Positions 17,297-26,462 are shown, counted from the stretch's first letter. The stretch is DNA of 64,000 bases from Roseovarius sp. SCSIO 43702 (GCF_019599045.1 NZ_CP080623.1:1262501-1326500); one strand, 5' to 3'. Made by a program: numbers and translations. The notes: generated from the letters alone by a model not told the origin.

Positions 17297-18443
17297 GGAG
17301 CGTCTGAACTACCGCCTCGGCTTCGCCGATTTCTGGGCAGGCGTGGTCTGAGTGAGGCGTCTCGGACGGTTGCGCGGGCCATTTCGGCGGATTTCTCGGC
17401 CGGAACGGCCGAAATCGGCATTTGGAGGCGGACTCCGCCTCATGCCATCAGCCTCCGTCGGACGAGAAACAGGTTGCCAAGGGCGAACAGCGTGAAGAGC
17501 TGTGCCCTGTTCTTGGCGAGGCCGCGGTAGCGGGTCTTGAGATAGCCGAACTGGCGCTTGAGCACGCGGAAGGGGTGTTCGACCCGCGCCCGGACCATCG
17601 CGATGATCCGGTTGATGTCCTCGTCGATGGGGTGCAGCGCGCCGCCTTTCGGCGCCTTCCTCATGATGCCCCAGAACTTGCCGGGGCCGGCGAACGCGGC
17701 CTCCCGCGTGGCGCTGACATAGCCCTTGTCGGCCCAGACCGACGTCTCCGCGCCGTGTAGAAGCTCGTCCCAGACCTTGCTGTCGTGGACCTTTGCCGTC
17801 GTGGTCTCCAGGCTGTGCACGATCCCGCTGTCGGCATCGACGCCGACATGCGCCTTCATACCGAAGAACCAGTCGTTGCCCTTCTTCGTGGACGACATCT
17901 CGGGGTCGCGGGCCCGGGCCTCGTTTTTGGTCGACGACGGCGCGTCAATGATGGTCGCAACTACGAGCGTCCCCGAGCGCAGCGTGACCCCCTGATCGGC
18001 CAAATGGCCGTTCACCTCAGCGAACAGCTGTTCCGTCAGCGCGTTCTTCTCCAGCAGATGGCCGGTATGCGGTCGTCACCCAACTCGATCCCCGCGAACC
18101 GGCGCATGGCGTCACTATCGTAGAGCATCTCCTCGGCCATCGGGTCGCTCAGGGCATACCACTGCTGGAGGAAATACACCCGAAGCATCGTCTCCAGCGG
18201 CATCGGCGGACGTCCGCCCTTCGGGCCGGCCTTCGGGTAGTGCGGTGCGATCAGCGCGAGGAGCCGGGTCCAAGGCACCACCGCCTCCATCTCGGCGAGG
18301 AATTTCTCCCGCCGCGTCTGCTTCTTCTTCATCGCGTGGCGGAGGCCGGGAAAGGCGGGCTGCTTGGGCATCGGCGAGCGTCCTTCGTGGTCCCGCCAAG
18401 TCTACCCCAAACCGCTGAGAGGGCGAGGTTTTTCAGACGCTCC
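17297..18443 (-). mobile_element. IS5-family insertion sequence, decayed
   Basis: A 1147-bp element bounded by 12-bp perfect terminal inverted repeats, GGAGCGTCTGAA at 17297-17308 and its complement at 18432-18443. It is flanked by a 4-bp direct duplication TAAG (17293-17296 and 18444-18447), close to the YTAR target of the IS5 group. The single transposase gene on the minus strand is broken. The kept target duplication suggests recent insertion, after which or before which the transposase was damaged. Confidence 0.88.
17440..18371 (-). pseudogene. IS5-family DDE transposase with internal deletion and frameshift
   Basis: The 5' part (18371 down to 18036) codes for MPKQPAFPGLRHAMKKKQTR onward, through KGGRPPMPLETMLRVYFLQQWY and ELGDDRIP, then hits a stop. 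The 3' part in another frame (down to 17440) has the catalytic marks IDAPSSTKN, VWADKGYVSA and RVEHPFRVLKRQFGY and ends RRRLMA. Intact relatives have about nine residues (DETTILNFR) between GDDRIP and HLLEKN; here that codon block is missing and the frame is lost at about 18065. So the transposase is inactive unless supplied by another copy. Confidence 0.88.
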
Positions 18444-18736
18444 TAAGCTTCGTGCCAGTCTCGGATGGAGCGGCATAGGTCGCTCATGGCCATACCGGTC
18501 CGCATGCCACTACTCAGAACGGGAACATTTTCGGTGAATATCGGCTCACTTTCCCCGTCTGCAAAAAAGTGAAGCACACCAGTTTCGTTGTCTTCATCCT
18601 TGATAAATGTCCAAACGCCGAGATACTCACCATCGTGCGTCAGTACGTCACCGCGCTCGATACCGTTCTCAAAACCAACGAGATTGATAGGGTATGTGAG
18701 TTCCATGATCGCAAGATACAGTGCCACAACGAACAT
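18443..18736 (-). CDS. Hypothetical protein bordering the IS5 element
   Basis: A 97-residue acidic protein with a short hydrophobic N-terminus (MFVVALYLAIMEL), no family recognised. AGAGG lies six bases before the ATG at 18736; an internal ATG at 18706 is an alternative. The stop codon TAG is formed by two bases of the target duplication plus the first base of the insertion sequence. Removing the element would restore the same TAG, so the insertion did not alter the protein. Composition is AT-richer than the core genes. No link to the Qat operon beyond proximity is visible. Confidence 0.5.
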   Translation of the reverse strand: MFVVALYLAIMELTYPINLVGFENGIERGDVLTHDGEYLGVWTFIKDEDNETGVLHFFADGESEPIFTENVPVLSSGMRTGMAMSDLCRSIRDWHEA

Positions 18737-19127
18737 GCAACGCCTCTGCGACTTACCTGGGCGAACACACGTTTACTTGCGGCCCACTCCTGCCGTCTAA
18801 CTGTGCGGGAGATGCTGCGATGCAGCTCAACATTGCGGTCATTAAGCGTGGGCCTTACACTTTGCGTTCAGGCATCAGGTAGAGAAGTGGTATGGCATAT
18901 CCAACCACAGGGGCTTCGAGTTTCACTTGGGCAACGGAGCCTATGATGCATGCAATTGCACGCTCCGTTGGAAGGCAAACGGTGCCGGTAGACACAAGAT
19001 GAGACTGGCCGCCTAAGCTACAGGTTGTGACAGCCATTGATCATCCCCGCTTCGTTTGTTCTGATGAAAACAATAGGTCTGCGCTTAGACCGCTCTCGGC
19101 TTTGAGCTTAGTAACGGGCATGCATCT
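18737..19127. other. Intergenic 390 bp before qatA
   Basis: No gene is supported. This stretch must hold the promoter of the Qat operon, but no consensus -35/-10 pair stands out by eye. Base composition is mixed and lower in GC than the core. Confidence 0.4.
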
Positions 19128-21083
19128 TTGATTCTGACAGACAACGAAACAAAAGTAGATCTCCTCAACAACGAGGCGATCGCCAAAACGATTATCGAAC
19201 TTCTTAGAAAGCGGCCTGACGAGGCTGTGACGATCGGTGTGCACGGCGATTGGGGCGCAGGCAAATCAAGCGTGTTGGAGATGATAGATGACGCATTGAG
19301 CGGTAGCGATGATGTCCTTTGTATCAAATTCAACGGCTGGCGTTTCCAAGGTTTCGAGGACGCGAAGATCGCCCTTATAGAAGGAATCGTGACGGAGCTG
19401 ATCGAGCAACGTTCGTTGGCGACTGAAGCCGGGGAGGCAGTCAAAAATATTTTTAGACGGATCGACTGGCTCAAGGTCGCGCGGCATGGCGGCGGCCTTG
19501 CCTTCACGGCTTTGTCCGGGACACCTAATCCCGATCAAATACGCGCAGCTATTGGCAGCGTGAAAGGCTTACTCGACGATCCGACCGAACTCGCTACCAA
19601 GGAGAAATACGAAGCCGCGCTGGATGGCGTGCAAGGCTTGCTGAAGCCGGATGAGTCAAAACGCTTACCGGAGGAGATCGGTGCATTTCGGAAAGCCTTC
19701 GACGAGTTGCTCGACAAGGCAGGCGTTGAACAGCTGGTCGTGCTGATCGACGATCTCGATCGGTGTCTGCCCGATATCGCGATCGAGACATTGGAAGCGG
19801 TCCGCTTGTTCGTTTTCACGAATAGCACTGCGTTTATCGTGGCGGCGGACGAAGCGATGATCGAATATTCCGTCCGCAAGCACTTCCCCGAATTACCCGA
19901 TACGACGGGTCCGCGCGATTATGCGCGGAACTATCTCGAAAAGCTGATCCAAGTGCCGTTCCGAATACCGGCCTTGGGCGAGACCGAGACCCGCATCTAC
20001 GTGACGCTCTTATTGATCGGTGCGGAACTCGGCGAAGGCGATGAAGACTATGCGAAACTGATCGCGGTCGCGCGCGAACAGCTCAAGAAGCCGTGGGAAG
20101 CCGGCGGTCTCGATGCGGCCACGGTGAAGAAGACCCTGGGCAACCTCGACACCGGGGTGTCCAACGCACTCACGCTCAGTGACCAGATCGGTCCCATTCT
20201 CGCCAGCGGGACGCAGGGCAATCCGCGGCAGATCAAGCGGTTCCTGAACACTCTGCTCCTGCGAAGCCAGACCGCCCAAGCCAGAGGGTTCGGTCGCGAT
20301 GTCCGATTGCCGGTGTTGGCGAAGCTAATGCTCGCAGAACGGTTCATGTCGCGATTGTTCGACCAGATCGCAACGGTCGCGGCGAAAGATGAAGATGGGC
20401 GCTGCGAGGATCTCGCGCGCTTAGAGGCCGATGACCCTCCCGTCGAGAAACCGAAGAAGAAGGCCGCTAAGGGGTCCAAAATCGCGTCCTGGGAAGATGG
20501 GCAGAAGAAACCCGAACCAGACTTCGACAGCGCGATGCTTTCCGAATGGAAAGGGTCGGAGGTCATCCGGTCTTGGGCGAGGCTGTCGCCCAAGATCGGG
20601 GAAGAGGATCTACGGCCCTATCTTTTCGTCGCGAAAGATCGAAAGGATTACTTTGGGGCCGCCTCCGTGCTTGGTCGGTTGAGCGCGGTGGTCGAGAAGC
20701 TGATGGGCTCTAAGCTGGCGGTCCAAGCATACGAGGGTGAGTTGCGCCAATTAGCGCCTGCCGAAGCGGGACAGGTGTTCGAGGAATTGCGGGGCCGGAT
20801 CATGGGCGGGGATTCGTTCGAGACGCAACCAGCCGGTGTGGCTGGGATGACGGTGCTCGTACGGGCACACGATATCCTGCAGGCAAACCTCCTCGACATG
20901 CTTGAGAGTTTGCCGGCTGATCGATGCGGTCCTTGGGCCGCTTCGGGCTGGGCTGGGGTGATCAGGGGGAGCGATTTCGTCACCCGTCTCGACGGCCTGC
21001 TCGCTGGCTGGGCGGAGACAGGGTCCAAGACCCTCAGGGCGGCTGCGAGCGCTGCGACGCGCACGGGCAAAAGGGGGAGCTGA
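19128..21083 (+). CDS. qatA: QatA: KAP-family P-loop NTPase of the Qat anti-phage system
   Basis: A 651-residue ATPase. The opening LTDNETKVDLLNNEAIAK leads into Walker A GDWGAGKSS at 40-48, and Walker B is VVLIDDLDRC near residue 205. The block GNPRQIKRFLNTLLLR near 365 is typical of KAP P-loop NTPases. There is no long hydrophobic insert of the kind some KAP proteins have. TTG at 19128 is taken as start because the protein then begins exactly where relatives do; the ribosome site is weak. The stop overlaps the next ATG (TGATG). Gene order ATPase, QatB, QueC-like, TatD-like identifies the four-gene Qat defence operon. Confidence 0.92.
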   Translation: MILTDNETKVDLLNNEAIAKTIIELLRKRPDEAVTIGVHGDWGAGKSSVLEMIDDALSGSDDVLCIKFNGWRFQGFEDAKIALIEGIVTELIEQRSLATEAGEAVKNIFRRIDWLKVARHGGGLAFTALSGTPNPDQIRAAIGSVKGLLDDPTELATKEKYEAALDGVQGLLKPDESKRLPEEIGAFRKAFDELLDKAGVEQLVVLIDDLDRCLPDIAIETLEAVRLFVFTNSTAFIVAADEAMIEYSVRKHFPELPDTTGPRDYARNYLEKLIQVPFRIPALGETETRIYVTLLLIGAELGEGDEDYAKLIAVAREQLKKPWEAGGLDAATVKKTLGNLDTGVSNALTLSDQIGPILASGTQGNPRQIKRFLNTLLLRSQTAQARGFGRDVRLPVLAKLMLAERFMSRLFDQIATVAAKDEDGRCEDLARLEADDPPVEKPKKKAAKGSKIASWEDGQKKPEPDFDSAMLSEWKGSEVIRSWARLSPKIGEEDLRPYLFVAKDRKDYFGAASVLGRLSAVVEKLMGSKLAVQAYEGELRQLAPAEAGQVFEELRGRIMGGDSFETQPAGVAGMTVLVRAHDILQANLLDMLESLPADRCGPWAASGWAGVIRGSDFVTRLDGLLAGWAETGSKTLRAAASAATRTGKRGS

Positions 21084-21985
21084 TGGGGACTTCGAACGCA
21101 TTCGGGGGGGCTTCTGGCGGCACACCGTTGGTCCCGAGCTGGCTGGACGGAGACGGCGACGGTGAGGCGGGTGGAGACGCGCCTGACGGAGATGGCGCAC
21201 CGGCCGATGGCGGTGATGACGACGCGCCGGACGTTACGCCCTCAGGGCCGCCTGCCGCGCCCGCAGACCGCCCGCCGGTGGTTCTGGCCCCGACCAACGA
21301 TCGGTTTCGTTCGGCACGAAGCAATTTCACGCGGTTCGCCGGGTCGGGTGGTAGCGACCGGCGGAGCCTCGGTAGGGCGGTGTCGCAATATGTGTCGCGT
21401 TCGGCAGGCGGAGCCGGGTCGGCCGCGCGCCGGATGGGATCTTCCCGCAACACCGCTTCGGGCTTGCTCGGTTTCTTGGGAAATGCCCGGGCGAATGGCG
21501 CGCAAGAGGCCCTGCGGTCGCTCAACCTCGAAAGTCTCGCAGGTCGCCCGGTGGAGGAAATCTTCGCCGGGTTGGCGGACTACGTCTGTCCCGACGGTGG
21601 ATCGATCGACGAGGGTATTGCCCGTGACGCATTCATCGAGACTATCGCCGATCTTGCGGACGCAGGTATAACCGATATCGACGGGCTGACATCGGGGCAA
21701 ATCCAGACCGTCTTCGAACTCTACGCGTCACACACCATCGAGGCGCGGATTTGCAACGATATCGGCACGCGTGTCGTGACGATGCCGGCCGATGCCCGGA
21801 CGGTCGAGAGTATCGAGTCGCAATTGTCTGAATTTATACAGCGCGGCGTGAGCGACGCGGTCAATGCGTCCGGGGTCGATATCGGTGCACTTTCGCAGGA
21901 TCAGGTCTCGAGTTTCGTGGACAGCGTGTACGAGGCGGCGTTCGAGATGCTCGAGGCGCTCGGAGAAAGCGAGGCCGAGCCATGA
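21083..21985 (+). CDS. qatB: QatB: uncharacterised component of the Qat anti-phage system
   Basis: A 300-residue protein recognised mainly by position and build. The first 75 residues are low in complexity, rich in Gly, Asp, Pro and Ala, with the start GTSNAFGGASGGTPLVPSWL kept in QatB proteins. The rest is helical, with SARSNFTRFAGSGGSDRRSL and a GRAVSQYVSRS segment. No enzyme motif is visible. It overlaps qatA by one base and qatC by four, and GGGGGAG provides the ribosome site. In tested Qat systems all four genes were needed for full defence; the job of QatB itself is unknown. Confidence 0.88.
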   Translation: MGTSNAFGGASGGTPLVPSWLDGDGDGEAGGDAPDGDGAPADGGDDDAPDVTPSGPPAAPADRPPVVLAPTNDRFRSARSNFTRFAGSGGSDRRSLGRAVSQYVSRSAGGAGSAARRMGSSRNTASGLLGFLGNARANGAQEALRSLNLESLAGRPVEEIFAGLADYVCPDGGSIDEGIARDAFIETIADLADAGITDIDGLTSGQIQTVFELYASHTIEARICNDIGTRVVTMPADARTVESIESQLSEFIQRGVSDAVNASGVDIGALSQDQVSSFVDSVYEAAFEMLEALGESEAEP

Positions 21986-23331
21986 GACGGCATCTCTTGA
22001 TCGGACGGTTCGGGTCAGGGGACAACGTCGGCGTCCCGGCGGCGACCGATGAGGTCGTGTCTGAGCTCGATCTCTTGGTCGGCAACCGTCTCGGACACGG
22101 GATCGGCTACGCCCTCTCCGACATGGCCGACTTGAATCTCGGACCCGACGAGGTCGCGGTCGATCTGATGGTGCTGGCCGCTCATATTCATGCTGCCGAC
22201 ACGCGGCTCGCGCGCAGCACAGAGTCACAGGACGGCTGGTCTCGAGAGATCAGGCTTGTCGTGCCGGTGAGCGATCCGACGCTCTGGACAGGGGCGGCGG
22301 CCATCATTAAGCGTGCCCTCGACTTCCTGACGGGCGATCGATGGCAGGTCGGCTTCAGGGCGCGCCCCGAAGCCAGGGAGTTGCTCGCGAAGCCGCGACC
22401 GCAACCTTTGCTGCCGGTGCCGTTCAACGCGATCAATTTGTTCTCCGGCGGCCTCGACAGCTTGGTCGGCGCGATCGATACTCTCGAAGCCGGCGACATA
22501 CCCTTGCTCGTGAGCCATGCCGGTGAAGGTGCGGTCAGCAAATCACAAGAAAACTGTTACGAGGTCCTGAAAGACACGTATCCCGACGCTGCATTCGACC
22601 GGCTGCGCATCTGGATGACGTTCGGAGGCGGCCTCGTCGAAGGTGTCGAGTCCGAGAGCACCACACGCGGGCGATCCTTCTTGTTCTTCTCCCTTGGTGT
22701 GGCGGCGGGTGCCGGTCTCGGCAAGAAGTTCGTTTTGCGGGTGCCCGAGAACGGCCTCATCGCCTTGAACGTGCCTCTCGACCGGCTACGGTTGGGCGCG
22801 TTGAGCACGCGCACGACGCATCCCTTTTACATGGCTCGTTGGAACGAACTCCTGGCCGCACTCGGGATCGATGGCGTACTCGTGAACCCTTATTGGGATA
22901 AGACTAAGCGTGAGATGGTGAACGAATGCGCTAATCGCGATGTCCTGAATGAAGCCGTCGAGCATTCGCTGTCCTGTTCGTCTCCCGCGAAAGCGCGATG
23001 GAAAGGTGAGCCGCAAGGGCATTGTGGATATTGCCTTCCCTGCCTGATCCGGCGGGCCTCACTGGCTGAAGGCGACCCAACGGAGTACGGGATCCCGGAT
23101 CTACTGGCGCATACGTTAGACACGCGCCAAGCCGAAGGACAGCAGGTGCGGTCCTTTCAATTGGCGATCCAACGATTAGCGCGCCGTCCCGAACTTGCGC
23201 GTCTGCTGATCCACAAACCTGGCCCACTGTCCGACCATCCCGACAGGATCAATGCCTATGCGGACGTTTATCGCCGGGGATTGGAAGAGGTTAGGGAGAT
23301 ATTGGACGGTGTGAAGACGGCGCCCTCATGA
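21982..23331 (+). CDS. qatC: QatC: QueC-like protein of the Qat anti-phage system
   Basis: A 449-residue protein related to QueC, the 7-cyano-7-deazaguanine synthase. The PP-loop nucleotide motif is NLFSGGLDSLVGAID near residue 152. The zinc cluster of QueC is present as cysteines in LSCSSPAKARWKGE and GHCGYCLPCLIRR near 335-360. About 140 N-terminal residues precede the PP-loop and are absent from housekeeping QueC. It starts within the qatB stop (ATGA) and ends the same way with qatD. A base-modification or nucleotide-modifying role in defence is inferred from the fold. Confidence 0.92.
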   Translation: MRRHLLIGRFGSGDNVGVPAATDEVVSELDLLVGNRLGHGIGYALSDMADLNLGPDEVAVDLMVLAAHIHAADTRLARSTESQDGWSREIRLVVPVSDPTLWTGAAAIIKRALDFLTGDRWQVGFRARPEARELLAKPRPQPLLPVPFNAINLFSGGLDSLVGAIDTLEAGDIPLLVSHAGEGAVSKSQENCYEVLKDTYPDAAFDRLRIWMTFGGGLVEGVESESTTRGRSFLFFSLGVAAGAGLGKKFVLRVPENGLIALNVPLDRLRLGALSTRTTHPFYMARWNELLAALGIDGVLVNPYWDKTKREMVNECANRDVLNEAVEHSLSCSSPAKARWKGEPQGHCGYCLPCLIRRASLAEGDPTEYGIPDLLAHTLDTRQAEGQQVRSFQLAIQRLARRPELARLLIHKPGPLSDHPDRINAYADVYRRGLEEVREILDGVKTAPS

Positions 23332-24083
23332 CCGATCGCAGAACCACACGATTGATCGATTTCCATTGCCATCTGGACTTGTACCCTGATCATGCAGCAG
23401 CGGTCGCGCAGCGCGAGCGGGAACGCGTGTTTACGCTGACGGTGACGACGACTCCGAAAGCTTTCCCGCGCAACAAGGAATTGGCGGATCGCACGAAGTA
23501 TGTGAGGGCGGCACTCGGGCTTCATCCGCAACTCGTGGCCGATCGAGCGGAAGAATTGTCGGTCTGGAAAGAATACCTTCCCACGACACGATATGTCGGT
23601 GAAGTGGGTCTGGACGCCGGCCGAAGGTTTTACGGATCGTTCGATCGGCAGAAAGCTGTCTTCGCGGAGATCTTGAGCGCGTGTGCCACCGCTGGTGACA
23701 AAATACTCTCGGTGCATAGCGTCCGCTGCGCGAAAGTCGTGCTCGACATGATCGAGGCGAGATTGCCAATTGGAACGGGTAGGGTCGTGCTTCATTGGTT
23801 CACCGGATCCGCCGCCGAGGCCCGGCGAGCCGCAGAGATGGGATGCTATTTTTCAATAAATGCTGCGATGATGGCAAACGATCGATCCGTTAAGATCGTA
23901 GGGTCACTTCCAAAGGATCGAATTCTGACGGAGACAGACGGCCCTTTCACCCATCAAGAACTAACCGACCGCGCGTCAGCCGACGTAATGCCAGCGAGAG
24001 ACAGCCTTGCCAATCTATTTGGAATGGAGCGTGAGGGCATGGATTCCCTGCTCATCGACAATCTAAAGGCGCTTCTCAGCTGA
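23328..24083 (+). CDS. qatD: QatD: TatD-family metal-dependent nuclease of the Qat anti-phage system
   Basis: A 251-residue TIM-barrel hydrolase. Metal ligands are visible in order: IDFHCHLDLY (H-x-H), VGEVGLDAG (Glu), LSVHSVR (His), VLHWFTG (His) and LTETDGPF (Asp). TatD proteins are DNases. Here it is the last gene of the four-gene operon, so it is probably the nuclease effector or processing enzyme of Qat. It overlaps qatC by four bases. The last ~60 codons are a little AT-richer than the rest. Confidence 0.92.
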   Translation: MTDRRTTRLIDFHCHLDLYPDHAAAVAQRERERVFTLTVTTTPKAFPRNKELADRTKYVRAALGLHPQLVADRAEELSVWKEYLPTTRYVGEVGLDAGRRFYGSFDRQKAVFAEILSACATAGDKILSVHSVRCAKVVLDMIEARLPIGTGRVVLHWFTGSAAEARRAAEMGCYFSINAAMMANDRSVKIVGSLPKDRILTETDGPFTHQELTDRASADVMPARDSLANLFGMEREGMDSLLIDNLKALLS

Positions 24084-24401
24084 CACTCGGCAGCCGCCCA
24101 CTTCCGGGAAACTTGCGCAGATTAGAATTTGGCTCTGAAGTCGCACCATTCATCCAATCGCGTCGCATCACAAAACTATGAGAAGGTGACAGCCGGATAG
24201 CTAAGATCGGCCCATTGCCGACCTTGGGGCCGCGAGACAACGCCGCGGCGCAGCTTCACCGAAGCAGTCGTTCGCGCGTCGCGCAGCATTTTCCAAGGTC
24301 CAAGGTCCGCTGAGCGGGACAAAGGGTGCATTCGCTGCGGATGCGCAGATGGCTGCTTCAGGTTTGGCGCACCGATAGGACATTGCAGCAGGTCGCGCCG
24401 G
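24084..24401. repeat. Intergenic 318 bp holding a copy of a dispersed repeat
   Basis: No gene. Bases 24257-24277 (core GAAGCAGTCGTTCGCGC) and the following GCAGCATTTTCCAAGGTCCA resemble 26536-26620 and shorter pieces at 17230, 26697 and 35243 (inverted). These form an intergenic repeat family described under findings. Confidence 0.5.
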
Positions 24402-24752
24402 TTAGTCCGTATAGCTTTGGCAGGCATCAACTCCGTTGGCTGTCGAGGCAAGTAGCTGATCTGCATCACGGATGAGATCGGCGACCCGCCTGTCCGCCAG
24501 ACGATACCGAACGAAGCGGCCTTCGCTGCGGCGACTGACCAGCCCGCATTCCAGCAGACAGCGCAGATGGTTCGAGACGTTGGGCTGACCCAAACCCGTA
24601 TGCCCGACGATTTCCTGCACGTTGCGTTCGTCCGACACCAGCGCATCGAGGATCGTCAGACGGCTGGGATCGCTTAGGCCCCGGAAGAGCTTTGCCCGCA
24701 GTTCCAGTGTATCGGGTGCCGAAAGATCGTCTTGAATGTTTTGCGCTGTCAT
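24402..24752 (-). CDS. ArsR/SmtB-family metal sensor, CmtR-like
   Basis: A 116-residue winged-helix repressor that should release DNA when metal binds. The domain runs from LFRGLSDPSRLTILDAL through VGHTGLGQPNVSNHLRCLLECGLV to GRFVRYRLAD. Two cysteines four apart in the recognition helix (RCLLECG) plus a C-terminal cysteine (VDACQSY) match the ligand pattern of CmtR, a Cd/Pb sensor, rather than the CVC motif of ArsR or CadC. ATG at 24752 is used; GTG at 24764 is also in frame. It diverges from a CDF-type transporter 63 bp away, its obvious target. Confidence 0.88.
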   Translation of the reverse strand: MTAQNIQDDLSAPDTLELRAKLFRGLSDPSRLTILDALVSDERNVQEIVGHTGLGQPNVSNHLRCLLECGLVSRRSEGRFVRYRLADRRVADLIRDADQLLASTANGVDACQSYTD

Positions 24753-24769
24753 ATCATTATCCACTGATA
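24752..24769. promoter_or_regulatory. Candidate metal-sensor operator in the divergent promoter region
   Basis: TATCA (24752-24756) and TGATA (24765-24769) form an inverted repeat at the start of the ArsR-type gene, inside the 63-bp gap shared with the transporter. Size and position fit an ArsR-family site controlling both genes. Short arms make it tentative. Confidence 0.3.
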
Positions 24770-24815
24770 CGTTAGCAGCGTACCTTTTCGCCCGCCACCA
24801 CAAAAAGGATCGCAC

Positions 24816-25667
24816 ATGAGCCAGCCCGATAACAGCAAGTTGGCGACAGCCTCCTCCCCGATCCGAATGCGGGTGCAAGGCATGGACTGCGCGAAAGATG
24901 CCGCCGAGATCGAGCGCGCGGCCCGGTCTGCGGGCGTGGCCGAAGGCGACGTGAAAGTGTCCGCCGCCACCCACATCATGACATTGCGGATCGCGGACGG
25001 CGATCTGCCGAAAGTGCGGCCCGCGCTCGACGCGACCGGCTACGGTTTCGAGAAGATCGAGGACGGCGATACATCGTCCGATCCGGCCTACAAGGACCCG
25101 AGCTATCGCCGCGCGCTCTGGATCGTGGTCGCGCTCAATCTCGGATACGGCGTGGTCGAAATGTTCGGCGGGTTCTTGTCCGGTTCGCAGGCGCTGAAGG
25201 CAGACGCGCTCGATTTTCTGGGCGATGGTGCGATCACGTTTCTGGGCCTGCTCGCCATCGGCTGGAGCCTGACATGGCGGGCGCGGTCGGCGATGATCCA
25301 AGGCGTGTTTCTGGGCTTTCTGGGCCTTGGCGTTGTCGGCAGCACGCTCTGGCGTGTCCTCAACCAGACCACGCCAGAAGCCGGGTTGATGGGAGCCTTC
25401 GCGGTAGGTGCGCTGATCGTAAACATCCTCGCGGTGCTGCCGCTGCTAAAGCACCGCAAGGGTGATGCCAATATGCGAGCCGTCTGGCTGTTCTCTCGCA
25501 ACGACGCCATCGGCAACCTCGCCGTGGTCATCGCCGCCGGGCTGGTCGCGTGGCTTGGCAGTGCATGGCCCGACCTGATCGTTGCGTTCGCGATCGCGGG
25601 GCTTTTCCTGCATTCGTCGTGGATGATCATCCGCGATGCCCGGAGTGACTTGGTGGAAGCTGACTAA
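24816..25667 (+). CDS. Cation diffusion facilitator-type heavy-metal transporter with N-terminal metal-binding-like domain
   Basis: A 283-residue protein. Residues 15-85 look like a heavy-metal-associated domain, with MRVQGMDCAKDAAEIE holding one cysteine (GMDC) instead of the usual CxxC. Six membrane helices follow. The two CDF metal-site positions are in KADALDFLGDG (TM2) and SRNDAIGN (TM5), variants of the classic HxxxD. The C-terminal cytoplasmic domain of larger CDFs is missing. It likely exports Cd, Zn, Co or Pb and is driven by the divergent sensor gene. The start is in the 63-bp divergent gap with AAAGGA upstream. Confidence 0.85.
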   Translation: MSQPDNSKLATASSPIRMRVQGMDCAKDAAEIERAARSAGVAEGDVKVSAATHIMTLRIADGDLPKVRPALDATGYGFEKIEDGDTSSDPAYKDPSYRRALWIVVALNLGYGVVEMFGGFLSGSQALKADALDFLGDGAITFLGLLAIGWSLTWRARSAMIQGVFLGFLGLGVVGSTLWRVLNQTTPEAGLMGAFAVGALIVNILAVLPLLKHRKGDANMRAVWLFSRNDAIGNLAVVIAAGLVAWLGSAWPDLIVAFAIAGLFLHSSWMIIRDARSDLVEAD

Positions 25668-25692
25668 CTCCATCATGGTGCGACGCGCCGGA

Positions 25693-25760
25693 CGAAAGCC
25701 GACATTCGCGCGCCCCGCAGCATCGGTGAGTCTGGGCTCGAAGCCGACCTTCGCCGCAGA
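25693..25760 (+). repeat. Two short copies related to the dispersed intergenic repeat
   Basis: GAAAGCCGACATTCGCGC (about 25693-25710) and GAAGCCGACCTTCGCCGC (about 25740-25757) lie 30 bp apart in the gap after the transporter gene, with CCCGCAGCAT between them. They resemble the repeat cores at 24257 and 26541. Confidence 0.4.
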
Positions 25761-25829
25761 TCGATGGTATAGTTGGGCGTCGGCGAAGTTCCGAGGACGT
25801 GGTGGGGCCGGTGGAGTGGAGGAACCGCC

Positions 25830-26462
25830 ATGTCTACCGCCAACCTACCAGCAATCCGTGCCTGCCGGCCCGCTTGGAACAAAGGGCGCATCGTCGGCCA
25901 GAAGCGTCCGCTGCAGCCGAAGGATGTTTGGGCTATCAGGGTCCGGCTGGAGATCGCCCATCGGACCCGAGAACTGGCGCTATTTAATCTCGCCATCGAC
26001 AGCAAATTGCGTGGCTGCGACTTGGTACGGCTCAAGGTCGCCGACGTCTACGCGGCGGGGCAGGTAAAGCACCGCGCTGCGATAGTTCAGAGCAAGACAA
26101 GCAGGCCCGTCAGTTTCGAGATTACCGATGGGACCCGCAAGGCAATCGAAGCTTGGCTCGAATCCCCGTTAATGGTCGGGTCGGAGCATCTCTGGCCGGG
26201 AAGGTTTCACGAACGGCTTCACATTTCGACGCGGCAGTATGCTCGCCTCGTCCGGGACTGGGTGACAGCTATCGGTCTCGAGCCGAGCGCCTACGGCACC
26301 CATTCCATGCGCCGCACCAAGGTTGCGCAGATTTATCGGAAGACTGGCAATCTTAGAGCAGTGCAGCTCTTGCTTGGCCACACAAAAATGGACAGCACCG
26401 TGCGCTACCTCGGCGTCGAGCTTGAGGATGCGCTTGCGATCGCAGAGTCGGTAGAGATCTGA
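25830..26462 (+). CDS. Minimal tyrosine recombinase (phage integrase family, catalytic domain only)
   Basis: A 210-residue recombinase, about half the length of a standard phage integrase, lacking the arm- and core-binding N-terminal domains. The catalytic set is visible: Arg in SKLRGCDLVRLK, HSMRR for the H-x-x-R motif, the second His in LLGHTKMDSTVRYLG and the Tyr in the same block. The start ATG at 25830 has GGAGTGGAGG upstream. Such short tyrosine recombinases are common and numerous in Rhodobacterales and mark mobile borders. It lies between the CmtR/transporter pair and the copper cluster. Confidence 0.85.
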   Translation: MSTANLPAIRACRPAWNKGRIVGQKRPLQPKDVWAIRVRLEIAHRTRELALFNLAIDSKLRGCDLVRLKVADVYAAGQVKHRAAIVQSKTSRPVSFEITDGTRKAIEAWLESPLMVGSEHLWPGRFHERLHISTRQYARLVRDWVTAIGLEPSAYGTHSMRRTKVAQIYRKTGNLRAVQLLLGHTKMDSTVRYLGVELEDALAIAESVEI

